Source: Candidozyma auris
Lineage: Eukaryota > Ascomycota > Pichiomycetes > Serinales > Metschnikowiaceae
Direction: 5' to 3'
Assembly: GCF_003013715.1 (NCBI RefSeq)
Contig: NC_072813.1
Span: 1,054,001 to 1,118,000, forward strand
DNA length: 64,000 bases
Below, piece after piece: positions 1-13,529 of the stretch; position 1 is the stretch's first letter; each line of letters starts with the position of its first letter. Under the pieces are notes generated by a model that had not been told where the DNA came from, did no database searches, and worked only from the letters and a program-made list of their open reading frames with translations. Both the position numbers and the translations under genes were made by a program.

Positions 1-1117
1 CGAAAAAGAGTTGTCAGTGAGAATTTTGTTTTCGGCATCTCTCTATTTTGAGTATTTGAGCTCCTTATGGCAAATCTTGCTTTATTCAGTGTTAGTTCAA
101 GTGATTTTCTGACCACATACGAGACGCCTATCAGTTCTCGTTTTTCGCAGCCATTCCATACTGAACCCCGGCTTCAAGCACGAGGAAATAGCCGGGTTCA
201 TATATTGGGGAACCAATGTCTATAACAGAAATAGTATGATTGCATAAAGGAGAGCGTTTTTCGATCCCTGTTTTAACCTAGTTGCATATGTTCATGAAAC
301 ATTTCTTCAGTTAAGCTTACTATGGTCCTTATACCACCATTACCAGGATCTCTAGATCTTTCAAGGCTCGATTCAGAAAGATCAGGTAAGTCGAAATAAT
401 GTGGTTCATCTCAGGTCTAGCCCCTAGTTTGTGCTTACTTCGTAAGTTTGGCGAGCAAGGGGCAAAAGGATACAAGTTTTACGCACCCAAAACTATCATG
501 AAATGCTCATGTAGCCATAAAATGTACATCTTCTTCAGTTAGCTACCTGTTTAAGCAATTCAAACAGTCCAGAAAAATAATGTTATTGATCAATTCCTAT
601 CTAATTTGCTATCAACTCAGGTTTTGTTTGCGCTAGCCATCCAACTTGCTTTTCACCTCAATTGAACTCAAAATTATCTGAGACAGTCTACCAAGTGTAA
701 GCAAACCTCAGAATCCAGTGAAGTATTAAAATCCTGTTGTACTTCAAACATGCTTGTACAAGTGGAACCCCACTGCAGCAAATTGCCCTCGGCAAGGTTC
801 CTATCCGCACAGCAGCTCATCCTAATGCAAGTTGCAGCCGTCTGTCTCACCTCCAGATCCACCAGTAGATCTTGACAACCTTACTCAATCAATACAAAAA
901 TAACCATTCTGGAATCCTTATGCTTCAAGCCCCATATGAAACCTGCCAAAGCAAGCGAATCCTTCCATGCTTCTGCTCCCGCTTGTCCAACTGCAAAGGC
1001 CTTCTTGGCTCCCTGCACACGGCGCAAGCTATTTATGCATAGCATCACCTAGACAAAACGACAATAATCTGAAGATATTAGAACCCTCTGCAGAAACAGT
1101 GAAAAGCACCAAACAAC
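1..1117. other. Noncoding region upstream of NHA1
   Basis: No ORF here has a plausible ATG start and protein-like composition; the short frames are chance. It holds one copy of the dispersed motif TTYGCAGCCA at 144-153. The remainder is AT-rich and probably serves as the NHA1 promoter and leader, or the 3' flank of a gene beyond the left edge. Confidence 0.6.
144..153 (+). promoter_or_regulatory. Dispersed intergenic motif TTYGCAGCCA, copy 1
   Basis: Exact TTCGCAGCCA after a T run, followed by TTCCATAC. It lies about 965 bp before the NHA1 start. The copies at 35796 and 38338 share this kind of right flank. Confidence 0.5.
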
Positions 1118-3847
1118 ATGTGGTCCCAACTAGAGGTATGTTAGATATTAAAGAGCGTTTTTTTTGCCTCCAATTCAAGCTTTCTGCCTGAAAGGCCTTC
1201 TTGATCATCAACTAACAAGCAGATAGAACAGGCCCACATAGCGTATGCTTGCGTGGGGATCTTCAGCACGCTCTTTTCTCTAATGTCCTTGTTTGTGAAA
1301 GAACGCTTGTTTATTGGTGAAGCCACCGTGGCCACGCTTGCCGGCTTGATCTTTGGACCCCACTGTCTAGACTGGTTAAACCCAATTAAATGGGGCAACT
1401 CAGATCACTTGACCCTCGAAATTTGCAGAATCGTCTTGTGTATTCAGATCGTGGCCGTGGCAGTGGAACTTCCTCGGAAATACATGAAGAAACACTGGGT
1501 TTCTGTGGCAATATTCTTGCTTCCTGTGATGACTTGCGGCTGGTTGGTGGTGGGCCTATTCATATGGGCCCTCATACCGCATTTCAATTTTGCTGATGGC
1601 CTTTTGGTTGCAGCCTGTGTCACGGCAACTGACCCTGTGTTGGCAGCAGCCGTTGTGGGTAAGGGTAAGTTTGCTCAGCGTGTTCCGGGCCACTTGCGTA
1701 ATTTGCTCACGGCCGAATCTGGCTGCAACGACGGAATGGCGTTCCCTTTCATCTTTCTTGCCTTGAATCTTGTTACTCAGGCCAATTACGCCAGACACGT
1801 GGTGAGAGACTGGTTTACCTTGACGATTCTCTGGGAGTGTTGCTTTGGTGTTGTACTTGGCGTTGTTCTTGGGTATGCCCTTAAGAAGGCTGTGGCCTTC
1901 GCTGAAAAAAAGGATTTGATCGATAGAGAATCTTTTTTGGCGCTTTTTGTGTTTTTGGCTCTTGTCTCTGCCGGCGTGGGCTCCATGCTTGGTGTTGACG
2001 ACCTCTTGGTCTCCTTTGCTGCAGGTACGGCTTTTGGCTGGAACGGTGAGTTCGCCAGGAAAACTGAGGAGTCACATGTCTCCACCGTTATTGATTTGTT
2101 GCTAAACTTATCATTCTTCATTTACTTTGGCGCTATTGTTCCTTGGCCCGACTTCAACAATAGCGAGCTCGGTCTAGATGTGTGGAGGTTGATCATCCTT
2201 GCAATTGTTATCATCTTCTTGAGAAGAATCCCTGCGGTTCTTGCATTGAAACCTTTCACTCCGGATGTGAAGACTTGGAGAGAAGCTCTTTTCTGTGGTC
2301 ATTTTGGCCCAATTGGTGTCGGTGCTATATTCGCCGCCATTCTTGCCAGAGGTGACTTGGAGGCTCACTACACTGATGAGGAAACTCCACTCGCTGACTT
2401 GAAGGATATCAGTTTCCCTCACTACCAACTTATCAAATGCATCTGGCCAATCGTCTGTTTTATTGTCATTACTTCCATCGTTGTGCATGGCTCTTCAGTT
2501 GCCGTCTTGACGTTGGGTAAGCGTTTGAATAGAATGGCAATCACCATGACAACCACCAACACCCACGACCAGGGCCCATCTTGGATTTCCCGTTTGCAAA
2601 AGCTCGACAAAACCAGCACTTCATACTCCTTGCATAGCATTGACACTGCTCACCCTGAGCTCAAACCAGAAGAAACTCACACTTCACAGACTAGCGTTAA
2701 AGTTAGGCCAGCGGGTGGTGCAAGACGCAAGAGACTTCAGAGAAAACAAAAACTTCGTGAAGGAGGCAGAAACACTGATTCTCAACCCACTACAGAAAGA
2801 CATCGTCCAGCTACTGAAGTGTTACAATTGGGCAAAACGCAGTCTCATGCACCCTCTACAAAGAGCTGTACGGAAGATTCCGGAGGCGTCTCTTCATCTA
2901 CATTTGCAGAGGGAATTAGCGAGCAGAAAGGGCGAAACGACATTGATGAGACGACTTTGGAAGAAATCAAAAACAGCGTTGCTGAAAGATCAGGAAAACC
3001 TCTTGACCAGCTCAACCCACAAGAGGATCAGATTCCATCCATGATTTACAAAGATGGTAAACATATAGTGGTAGAAGATCAAGAAGGTGAGATCATCGAG
3101 AGTCTTCCTATGAAAGACCTTGATGAGTATAAAGAGACCCCGCCGAACGCAGAAAATGTCAGTATCCACTCTATGGGATCTTTACAAAGGCATATGACAC
3201 AATACTCAGCAATGTCCGACGCACTGGCTGGTTCATCTGCTGGAAGCTCAGATTCCATCACTCGTAAGATCTCGAGAACATTCAGCAATAAGAAGATGGC
3301 TTTCGTTAAAAAAGAGAGTGGAAAGAAATTCTATGCCCACCAAGTCGATAATCTAATTGTGATTGAGAATGCTGATGGTGAAGTTGTTAGACGGTACAGA
3401 GTCAACAGGCATGTTAATCCGAACAAATCTAGAGCAAGATCCGGTTCGATCGTCAACAAGGCGTTATCATTTGTTGGTATCAAGAGTAAAGAACCATCTG
3501 TTGCCGATGCGAATGCGGAAAAGGAAGTTGCTCATCTGCCAACGGCTGCTTTGAACGCCCCTCTTCCTACTGCTCCAGAAAACGAGAAGGTTGAGATACC
3601 ACATAGTATTTCCCCCAAAGAGGATGAAAGGAAGTTTGACAAAGTTTTGCAGAAGAAGTTGACGGGTATGATCGAGGAAGAGACAGGAGTAAACGGGGAC
3701 GATCTTGAATTAGAAAATGAGAATCTAACAGAAAGATCAGATAATGAAGACGGGGAGGAAGAGGAAACAGAGGTGGAAAGAAGAAGACGTTTAGCTGCTT
3801 TGGGGCATCTTTCCAATAAGAGAGAAGAAGACGATGAGGAGGTCTAG
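1118..3847 (+). CDS. NHA1: Plasma-membrane Na+(K+)/H+ antiporter Nha1/Cnh1, spliced
   Basis: CDS is join(1118..1135, 1223..3847), 880 residues. It exports Na+ and K+ in exchange for protons at the plasma membrane. Exon 1 encodes MWSQLE and exon 2 continues IEQAHIAYACVG, matching in order the N-terminus recalled for the yeast protein (LEVSKAHVAYACVG). About a dozen hydrophobic segments fill residues 10-440, including the family signatures VELPRKY, ATDP, GCNDGMAFPF and GVDDLLVSFAAG; the paired Asp in GVDD is the ion-binding motif of these exchangers. The long hydrophilic tail after residue 440 is charged and Ser-rich, as in fungal members. Without the intron the frame has no ATG before the first membrane span, only a GTG at 1253, so the spliced start is strongly preferred. 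CAR2 lies 136 bp downstream, convergent. Confidence 0.95.
1136..1222 (+). other. NHA1: NHA1 intron (87 nt)
   Basis: Donor GTATGT at 1136, branch sequence ACTAAC at 1211-1216, acceptor AAGCAG ending at 1222. Only 6 bases separate the branch sequence from the end of the intron. The join keeps the frame and restores the conserved N-terminus. Confidence 0.9.
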
Positions 3848-3983
3848 GGCAACGAATCAAATATCTAGCATTTACTTTTTGTCATTTTGCATTAATCGAA
3901 AGAGTTTAAAATTTCGTGTAGTTGATATTCGTAAATTTTTATCTTCTTTTGTTGTATTAAGACAGTAACTATGAACAGAAAAA

Positions 3984-5276
3984 TTAGTGGGCAGTCTTTG
4001 CAACGTTTGGCAACTTCTCCAAAGCCTTCTTGATGCCTTCAACACCCTTGAGCAAGTCCTCCTCAGAGATGACCAATGGAGGCGCCAATCTGATGATATT
4101 GTCATGCGTTGGTTTAGCCAAAACACCTTGGTCCTTCATGAGCAAGCAAAGATCCCAAGCGGTCCTGCCGTTGGCCTTGGCCTCGTCAATGACAATGGCA
4201 GACAACAAGCCCTTGCCTCTCACTTCGGAGATTATACCACCAGACAGAGCTTGCAACTCCTCCAACTTCTTACGCAAAAGACTTCCCAAAGTGTTGGCTC
4301 TCTCGACCAAATTCTCATCCTTCACCACCTGCAAAGCAGCCATGGCCACGCGGCAAGCCAATGGGTTACCGCCGTATGTTGAGCCATGAGAGCCTGGAGT
4401 CAAGGTCAACATGATCTCCTTTGAAGACAAGACTGCAGAAACAGGGTAGACACCGCCCGAAATGGCTTTACCCAAGAGGACAACGTCTGGCTTGACGTTC
4501 TCGTAGTGCTCGTAGCACAACATCTTACCGGTTCTGGCAACACCAGTCTGGATTTCGTCGCAAATCAACAATACATTGTGCTTCTTGCAAAGCTCTTGAA
4601 CTCTGGTGAAGTAGTCAGCAGGAGGCACGACAATTCCGGCCTCACCCTGGATTGGCTCCAACAAGATGGCGGCGATCTTGTCACCGGCGTTAGCGAAAGC
4701 CTTCTCGACATCCTCAATGACACCGTATCTCAACAAGGTGCCCTTTGGCTCACCAGGGATCTGAGGGCCCACGCCATTCAAGTATGGCCCAAAGCTTGTG
4801 GTGGCATCAGGGTCAGTGGACATAGAAATAACGCCCAACGTTCTACCGTGGAAGTTGTCTACCGCGGACAAAATGATGGCCTCATCCTCCTTGATTCCCT
4901 TCTTTACATAACCCCATCTTCTGGCCAACTTAAGAGCCGTTTCCACGGCCTCGGCGCCGGTGTTCATGGGCAACATCATCTCATAGTTGAAGTACTCGGT
5001 CAAGTACTTGGCAAACTCGCCAAACACGTCTGAAGAAAACGCTCTCGAGCACAAGGTCAACTTGTTGGCCTGGTCAACCAAGGCCTCGACGATCTTTGGG
5101 TGGCAATGGCCCTGGTTCACAGCAGAGTATGCCGAGAGGAAGTCCAAGTACTCATTACCCTCTGGGTCCCATACGTGCGCACCTTTCGCCTTGTGGAACA
5201 CCACTGGAAGCGGGTGGTAGTTGTGGGCAGAGTATTGTTCCTCGTATTCTTTGGCGGTGGCTGAAGAGATAGACAT
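3984..5276 (-). CDS. CAR2: Ornithine aminotransferase
   Basis: A 430-residue PLP enzyme converting ornithine and 2-oxoglutarate to glutamate semialdehyde (pyrroline-5-carboxylate) and glutamate in arginine breakdown. Visible are the class III aminotransferase features: [16 protein letters not shown] (cofactor phosphate region), [16 protein letters not shown] with the cofactor-binding Asp, and LLGKAISGG with the Schiff-base Lys. The length matches fungal Car2. The start [24 protein letters not shown] aligns with the family. A TATA-like element lies about 60 bp upstream. Its product feeds the reaction of PRO3 at 16833. It is convergent with NHA1. Confidence 0.96.
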   Translation of the reverse strand: MSISSATAKEYEEQYSAHNYHPLPVVFHKAKGAHVWDPEGNEYLDFLSAYSAVNQGHCHPKIVEALVDQANKLTLCSRAFSSDVFGEFAKYLTEYFNYEMMLPMNTGAEAVETALKLARRWGYVKKGIKEDEAIILSAVDNFHGRTLGVISMSTDPDATTSFGPYLNGVGPQIPGEPKGTLLRYGVIEDVEKAFANAGDKIAAILLEPIQGEAGIVVPPADYFTRVQELCKKHNVLLICDEIQTGVARTGKMLCYEHYENVKPDVVLLGKAISGGVYPVSAVLSSKEIMLTLTPGSHGSTYGGNPLACRVAMAALQVVKDENLVERANTLGSLLRKKLEELQALSGGIISEVRGKGLLSAIVIDEAKANGRTAWDLCLLMKDQGVLAKPTHDNIIRLAPPLVISEEDLLKGVEGIKKALEKLPNVAKTAH

Positions 5277-5336
5277 GGCAATAACTGAAAAGAAAAAAGT
5301 GCGTGAAGGTTTCAGATTAAGCCGGAGAACTCTGTC

Positions 5337-5344
5337 TATTTATA
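5337..5344 (-). promoter_or_regulatory. CAR2: TATA box of CAR2
   Basis: TATAAATA on the minus strand, about 60 bp upstream of the CAR2 ATG; a reasonable spacing for a yeast TATA element. Confidence 0.5.
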
Positions 5345-5812
5345 CGTGGGTGATATCGCTCTACCTTGCCTATAGGTGTATTGCGCGGTGTAGGTTGCCG
5401 TTAGAGGCGCGGAGGTGACCAGGCAGTAATCTGGGGAAGTGCGTGGGCACCCACAGGCAAAAAAATGCCGTCCCTAAGGCGCAACTCACGGCGAGATAGT
5501 ATGGAGGGGGAAAATTGATTTGAAGAGAATGAAGATGTTGATTCGTTCATTGAGTTTTATGCGTCAAGTTGAGCTGTCTATAGTGTAGGTAAGAACTGTA
5601 AACTTGGCTAGTCTGGTAGGAGCAGACGTAACTGAGTTACCTAGCTCGAGTAGTCGACTATAGAGGTATTTCAAGTGGGGGTCTGGGGTCAAAAAGGGGT
5701 ATGCTTTCGAAGAGTTTGTGACTTTAAAGGCTTCTTCATGTCTTTGGCCCGTCGAATTGCCCAGAGGGTACCAACTTAGTTTGGTTGTATGTGCATGGTG
5801 AAGTGCACCGTT

Positions 5813-5822
5813 TTCGCAGCCA
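5813..5822 (+). promoter_or_regulatory. Dispersed intergenic motif TTYGCAGCCA, copy 2
   Basis: Exact TTCGCAGCCA, about 535 bp upstream of the CAR2 start, in the shared CAR2/DIF1-like promoter. Confidence 0.5.
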
Positions 5823-6464
5823 AATTTCCTACTTCAGCAGCTCATTAATCAATAGCACCTAAACATTTTCATGAATCAACACATAATATGGCAATGAAAG
5901 CTTCTTGTACTCATTGACTTTAACAAATGACTACTTTATCGACTTTTAGGGTACTCTTTCGGCTGATTGTATATGACTCCTGGGTAGATCTAACCCAGCA
6001 CTACTGTGTTAGCTGGTGGCTCAGCACGAGGAAAGCAAAAAATCATCCACTTTAATTTAGCTCAATGTCATAGGCGTCGGCTGTAGAATGTGTTTTAGGG
6101 TGCTATAGTTGTTGAGTCGAGAGCAGTCAGATGATCATTACGAAATGCCCAACGGTTTTGACTACAATCAACTGCATGCTTGAGTGATACATTAGTACTA
6201 AGGCATCTTTAAAAAAAAGTTAGAGCAAATGACAACTCTAGGTTTACGCCTCTGTCGGAACACTTGGCCTCGTTAGAGACTCTTTCAGACTGCGCTACAC
6301 ATTGAACACACCAGCTGAGCTCATTAAATTAGATACTGCCAACAAGAAGAGAACATTAGTATTACGTTTCCAAATATACCTTCTTTATCAAATGTATTTA
6401 ATTGCCCTTCGAAATAAAGTTACCATATCAACACTCTCCAGGTTGTCCCACTGAGCCTCACTAT

Positions 6465-6474
6465 TGGCTGCGAA
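6465..6474 (-). promoter_or_regulatory. Dispersed intergenic motif TTYGCAGCCA, copy 3
   Basis: Exact match on the minus strand (TGGCTGCGAA read on +), about 335 bp upstream of the DIF1-like ATG. Confidence 0.5.
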
Positions 6475-6808
6475 ATGAGCTCCCAATGCCCTACCGCGTG
6501 GCTGGCACTTCCACAAAGGCTCTTACAACTGCAAATTCCTCATCCTTTTCATCTTTTCATGAACATCAATCCTTATTTTTCTTTTTTTGCCGCCCACATT
6601 AGTCCCGTAACGATGACTAGGGATGCCCCAGAAGACCCCTTCCTTCACACAAGAGTGCCTGTCGCTCATCTATCTCCAAATAGGAAACTAGGAGTAGTGA
6701 TTTCACCAACTACCCACTGTCAGCTGATACATCGGTGTAGTCAGCAAAGTCTTCACATACGCATATTATCTGTCATAAATTCACACTTATACACGTTTCC
6801 TTCTCGCC

Positions 6809-7243
6809 ATGGAACAGCCAGCAAAGCGTGCTGCTACTCATCCCTTCCAGCCACAGCCTCAACACGAGAACCCAGATATCGCTTCTTTGGCAACCTTGGG
6901 TATGAGAATTAGAAAAGTCGTCGCTGATGGTTACTCCGTTTCTCATGAGGCTTCATACAAACATGGTCTTTCCACGCCTCAGCGGTCTTTAACCAGAGTT
7001 CCTCTTCCCGGCAACATCGACACCCCTCCAGCGTTGACAAAGGAGGGGTCTACGTTCCAGTCGGGTTCGAATGTTTCGGAATGGGGAGCTCCTTCTATGC
7101 CCGTCAAAACGATGCCGTTGCAGGGAAACGGTTTCAAGAGGGGATTTGACGAGGACGAGCCTCGCCAATGTGGCATGAACAAACCTTCGTTGGAGCAGTA
7201 CAACGAATCATATGGTCAATTACGGTTCGACGAGGAGTTCTAA
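6809..7243 (+). CDS. Dif1/Spd1-type ribonucleotide reductase regulator
   Basis: A small hydrophilic 144-residue protein. Around residues 31-41 it carries GMRIRKVVADGYS, the core motif of the ribonucleotide reductase inhibitor family (Dif1, Spd1, Hug1-like). Family members control ribonucleotide reductase, either by nuclear import of the small subunit (Dif1) or by inhibition, and so tune dNTP supply in the cell cycle and after DNA damage. The C-terminus is acidic (YGQLRFDEEF). Which subtype it is cannot be decided from the motif, so no symbol is given. The ATG at 6809 is the first in frame with the motif. Confidence 0.75.
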   Translation: MEQPAKRAATHPFQPQPQHENPDIASLATLGMRIRKVVADGYSVSHEASYKHGLSTPQRSLTRVPLPGNIDTPPALTKEGSTFQSGSNVSEWGAPSMPVKTMPLQGNGFKRGFDEDEPRQCGMNKPSLEQYNESYGQLRFDEEF

Positions 7244-8337
7244 GTCTTTTGAAAAGCTATTATTGAGCTCATTACCATTGCTTTCGCTCTCATTCTTTTG
7301 TCATTTTTTGCTTGTTAATTTCTTCATATACGACTACTCACGAAACACTAAGTTATATTGACTTGACATAAAAAATTGTAGGCCTTTTGAACGAAGAGTC
7401 ATTATTGTTTGATTTAACCTGTTCTTAACTCTCGAACAGATCTAAATATGTCGTAAATCACTCGAATGGTAAGGATTTCTATCGTTCTTTTCCTAAGCTA
7501 TAGTGTTTATCCAATTTGTCAGAAGCGTTATCTTACGCTGTTTCGTCATCCGGCAACTCGGTGAGTAAACACAAGATGTGGTTCTTGCACACATAAATTC
7601 ATCATACGACGTGTGAAGCATCCATTAATCAAGCCGTCGACCTCCGGGTGAGGCGAATAGGATTCGACTTAAAAGGAATCTGGCGTTTCCAATGAATGCT
7701 GAAACTTTATGAAAAGTCATTCCCTCACCCGAGCACACATTAGGTGGCTATGCCATCTTTGTCTAAAAAGTGGGCAACATTGGGGAAGCAAGGTTGCAAA
7801 AAAAAAGCAGTAGCAGCACTAAAGCCACTCATGAGCCTCGTTTTGACACATGTCTAAGTTGCAGACAAATTACGACCGTTATCAATACAAGGATCTCTAC
7901 GTGATTTCATCACCCAAAGAAAAACTTCCAAATCTGCAATTTTTTGTAAAAAGAGTTACAAAACCACTCCTTTTGATGTCTCTCATTGAGTATCTCAACA
8001 GCGTAACCAGGGCGACCACTTGATAAGAGTTTTAGAAGTCTCAACATTGAGAAGGACATCTTTTTTTTTTTTTTTAGCCAATCAAGAACATAAGTTTCAC
8101 CCACATCCTCAGTTCCAACTTTGAGCTTGCCTTCTTGGTGCCCTCTTGACTTCCTTATCTAGGTGCCTCTTGCCTCACTTGCCTGCACTTTTGCGCTCTT
8201 CCACTCCCAAGGATGCCCTACCCTACCACTCACAACATTCACCTTTTCCTCCTTATAAACTTTCGCTTAGTTCTTTCGCTACTTCAGAAGGAGCTTTTTC
8301 CCTTCCTTATAGAACCAGGGCGTCCCATGAAAACAGC
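7244..8337. other. Noncoding region upstream of the Sur7/Ecm7-like gene
   Basis: No gene is supported. It contains a run of 15 T at 8061-8075 and A-rich stretches near 7800. An out-of-frame ATG at 8327 precedes the next gene's start by 11 bases and could act as an overlapping upstream ORF (8327-8359) if it is in the mRNA. Confidence 0.5.
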
Positions 8338-10014
8338 ATGGGCTTCCTTAGAGGCATGAAGCATCTGTTTGGGCAGCCATTCCGAAACCTCTCGATCCAG
8401 CAGCGACTCTTGCAGTTGTTCCGGTTTGCCTCTTCCATCTTGACCGTGGCGTTTGCCATAGCATACTTGATTCAGTTTTCAAATATAGACAGGGGTCACT
8501 TGGCTCGAATAAACTGTGCCCACTTGGACGTTGCCTTGGGACTTTACAAATCGTTGAGAACCTCCATTTCTTCTACGGATGTAATAGGTGAAGGCTCAGA
8601 CATTTTACCTGTGCACACAGAGCTTACAGACTCAGAAATCCACATTTTGACCCAGTACACGGAGAAGCAGGTTGCTGACGCCGCTCAGTATATTCTTCTT
8701 GGTGCTGATCAGTTTTGTATGATCACGTTTGAATCGACTCATAGTGCCACGAACCATGTGGTGGAAAAAAATGTCGAGACTAATTGCAGGAATTACGGGC
8801 CTGGTGGCTTGTTTGATTATCCTGAGATCATGCTGGAAGCCGGGCTCGATATCATTTTGGCGTATGCCTACGAGTCAAGCTACCAAATCGACGACGAGTA
8901 CGGTCGTCGCTTCCAGGCTCGAAACAAGAGGTTTCATGTAATAAAGGCGGTGATGATCTTTGAGGCATTGGCGCAGCTGGTAATTCTAATGTATGGTTTT
9001 GTTCTTTACAACAACAGAGGCGGCGCCAAAGATCTTTCCAGTATACCTAATATCACCCTTAATGGACTTGCACTTTTAGCTCTTGGAGCAGGTGTTACCA
9101 TGATCGTCGCATCATCCATTGCTACTAATGAGCTACGATCGATGCAGAAGGAGATCTCCAAAGGTATGTCGAGCTACGGTGTGGAGATGGTGATCGGAGA
9201 TACCTTCCTTGCCCTTGTGTGGTGTACATTTGCATTTGCCGTTCTTACCATGTTATCTTGGGCTTTACCCTTGTGGTGTTCCAACCCAAATGATGACGGT
9301 TACAACTCCGACGATGAGACAACTTACCAGTATCGTGATTATTCTGGTAATGGTGACGGAGACACCTTTGTCGTGCAACCCTATCAAGTCTCCAGGCAGC
9401 TCAAGCGCAACAAGACAAAGCAATCTATATCTCGATTATTTGATGAAACTGCGGCATTGGCCGACGATGACAAGAATGTCACCTCAACGGGCACTCGTGG
9501 GTACCGTGACGAGGGGCCATTTGCATCGCCCGAAGACGCGGACACTGCCCAACAGCATAACCCATTTCAGCCAGAGATGGTTGAGCTGAGCAGTCATATT
9601 CACAATGAAACCGAGCTCCGAAGGTTGGGTGACACGATACAGAGAAAGTTTTCAGGAAGACGTAAAAACTCCAAGCACAGAAGACAACCTCTGAGGGACT
9701 GGCTTCCAGAGAGGTCTGCCACGCATGATTTACTTTACGGAGACAACCATTTCTCCAATCACCAGTACCCACACTCTCTCCCTGGAATCTCTGAGAATGA
9801 TAATCTTTCAAGAGCATCGACACTCAAGAAGTTGGCCACAACCAATCGTTCCAGAAGTGACACTGTAAATGGGCTTCAGTCCCAGGCGCATCAAAATTTG
9901 CATATACCAATGAGCCAACATGGGCATAATGGCTCAGGCGACAATATATCTGTTCTCGACGAGCAGGAATTGCAACTTTTAGATAATGCTCAATTCATAA
10001 ATAAGATTGTCTAG
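8338..10014 (+). CDS. Sur7/PalI-type four-span membrane protein, Ecm7-like
   Basis: Taken from the first in-frame ATG (MGFLRGMKHLFG) it has 558 residues. The frame is open further upstream but has no ATG there. A first span at about residues 30-50 is followed by an extracellular region beginning LARINCAHLDVALGLYKSLR, the pattern of the fungal Sur7/PalI/Ecm7 claudin-like group, and later by three spans at about 205-345. The cytosolic tail after residue 350 is hydrophilic, with acidic and Ser-rich patches. Known relatives act at the plasma membrane in eisosomes, pH sensing or (Ecm7) high-affinity calcium uptake. Ecm7 is my best guess but not certain. It is followed 97 bp later by another membrane-protein gene. 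Confidence 0.65.
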   Translation: MGFLRGMKHLFGQPFRNLSIQQRLLQLFRFASSILTVAFAIAYLIQFSNIDRGHLARINCAHLDVALGLYKSLRTSISSTDVIGEGSDILPVHTELTDSEIHILTQYTEKQVADAAQYILLGADQFCMITFESTHSATNHVVEKNVETNCRNYGPGGLFDYPEIMLEAGLDIILAYAYESSYQIDDEYGRRFQARNKRFHVIKAVMIFEALAQLVILMYGFVLYNNRGGAKDLSSIPNITLNGLALLALGAGVTMIVASSIATNELRSMQKEISKGMSSYGVEMVIGDTFLALVWCTFAFAVLTMLSWALPLWCSNPNDDGYNSDDETTYQYRDYSGNGDGDTFVVQPYQVSRQLKRNKTKQSISRLFDETAALADDDKNVTSTGTRGYRDEGPFASPEDADTAQQHNPFQPEMVELSSHIHNETELRRLGDTIQRKFSGRRKNSKHRRQPLRDWLPERSATHDLLYGDNHFSNHQYPHSLPGISENDNLSRASTLKKLATTNRSRSDTVNGLQSQAHQNLHIPMSQHGHNGSGDNISVLDEQELQLLDNAQFINKIV

Positions 10015-10111
10015 ATAGACACTGCGATACATTCGCAACATATGCATGTTTGATATTTATAACAAATAGATCCTTTTTCAAAAGTCAAAGTTTGTTGTAG
10101 ATCACTTCGCC

Positions 10112-12420
<2,309 letters not shown>

Positions 12421-12475
12421 TTACTCTGAAGAAAATAATGAGGAAGAGAGTTGTTCAATGGCTAAGGCCATGAAC

Positions 12476-12481
12476 TATATA
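12476..12481 (-). promoter_or_regulatory. MET17: TATA element of MET17
   Basis: TATATA about 85 bp upstream of the MET17 ATG; the dispersed TTTGCAGCCA motif directly abuts it. Confidence 0.5.
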
Positions 12482-12491
12482 TGGCTGCAAA
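12482..12491 (-). promoter_or_regulatory. Dispersed intergenic motif TTYGCAGCCA, copy 4
   Basis: Exact TTTGCAGCCA on the minus strand, about 92 bp upstream of MET17 and touching its TATA element. Confidence 0.5.
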
Positions 12492-12525
12492 CCAAAGTAC
12501 GAGGAGGAGGAATAAGATGCAAACG

Positions 12526-12531
12526 CACGTG
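12526..12531 (-). promoter_or_regulatory. MET17: Cbf1-type E-box in the MET17 promoter
   Basis: CACGTG, extended to TCACGTG on the MET17 strand, about 136 bp upstream of the ATG. This is the Cbf1/Met4 recognition sequence of yeast sulfur genes. Confidence 0.7.
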
Positions 12532-12680
12532 ATGGGGCCGGCCTGATTAATCAGTTAAAGTGTAGGAATCTCGGGCATGTGTGGGCCCTTAGTCCGGAAC
12601 AGAAGTGGTGCACCACGTAATAATTTCCAACCGTCAATGGGATCGTCCCCTGGTGGCCATAATGCGACTTGTCTGTGCTG

Positions 12681-12689
12681 AAACTGTGG
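12681..12689 (+). promoter_or_regulatory. MET17: Met31/Met32-type site in the MET17 promoter
   Basis: Exact AAACTGTGG, the core bound by the zinc-finger factors Met31/Met32 in S. cerevisiae, about 290 bp upstream of MET17. With the nearby E-box it forms the expected pair. Confidence 0.6.
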
Positions 12690-13529
12690 CTCGCTTGAGC
12701 ACAATCTGCGCGTGGGAACCAGGACCTATGGAACAGACACACAGGGAATTGCGCCCCACGTCTAGTCAATTATGGAAAATGTGGAGGTGGATCTGAAGAC
12801 ACAGGCAAGCTGTGGGATGTGGCTGGCACTGACACTTTGTGCAAGGAAAAATAGTTTTGACTAGTGCTAATGCTACCTCAGTGCACCCATCTAATGTAGT
12901 TGTTGAGGTCTTATCAGTAGTATTTGAGGATGTATAAAGAAAAAATCTAAAATTAGGTGATTGACACTTTTGAGTTCCCACATAAACTAAACTATCGTAT
13001 TTATCGCTAGATAGTTGCAATGCGGAGTTGGGGTACTGACAGTAGTTCGTCGCACTTCGTGGTTTCGTTGAAGGAACAAGTATACCTCCATGTTGGCGCT
13101 AGTCGGTGAAGATGCTCGAAATGCATTTCTTAGATTTATTGAAGCATTGCTTCTCTGGAACCAGCGTATATCAATTTTTTTGTTGAAATATGCTGTTTAT
13201 TCCTTCGTCGGGACGAGTGCGTAGTCTCTGCTTTTTATGCGATTTTGCAACCATTTGTACACAACGAGAACCTCCCATCAGCAGGGCAAAAATCGAAAAA
13301 AGTACCTTCCGGAAACCGAAACAGCAAAGTCGCATAGTGGAGCCAAATGTACTGACTTCAGCATCGAATTCTCCAATGGAACCTCCCCAACTCGGTCAAT
13401 TTCCCACCACCTGCTGAATCAGGTGCTTTGCAGCAGCGACGCTATTCCTACAGGAATATCACTACGCGTCTCCAACACCTTAGTGGTGCTACGCCAAACA
13501 TTCAGAAAATAATCAGGGCGGCTCTCCAC

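Larger units (their letters stand above)
5277..6808. other. Divergent promoter region between CAR2 and the DIF1-like gene
   Basis: About 1.5 kb without a credible gene. It holds two copies of the dispersed motif (5813 and 6465) and the CAR2 TATA box. The frames at 6402-6912 have no family resemblance and one runs out of frame into the DIF1-like gene. Confidence 0.55.
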
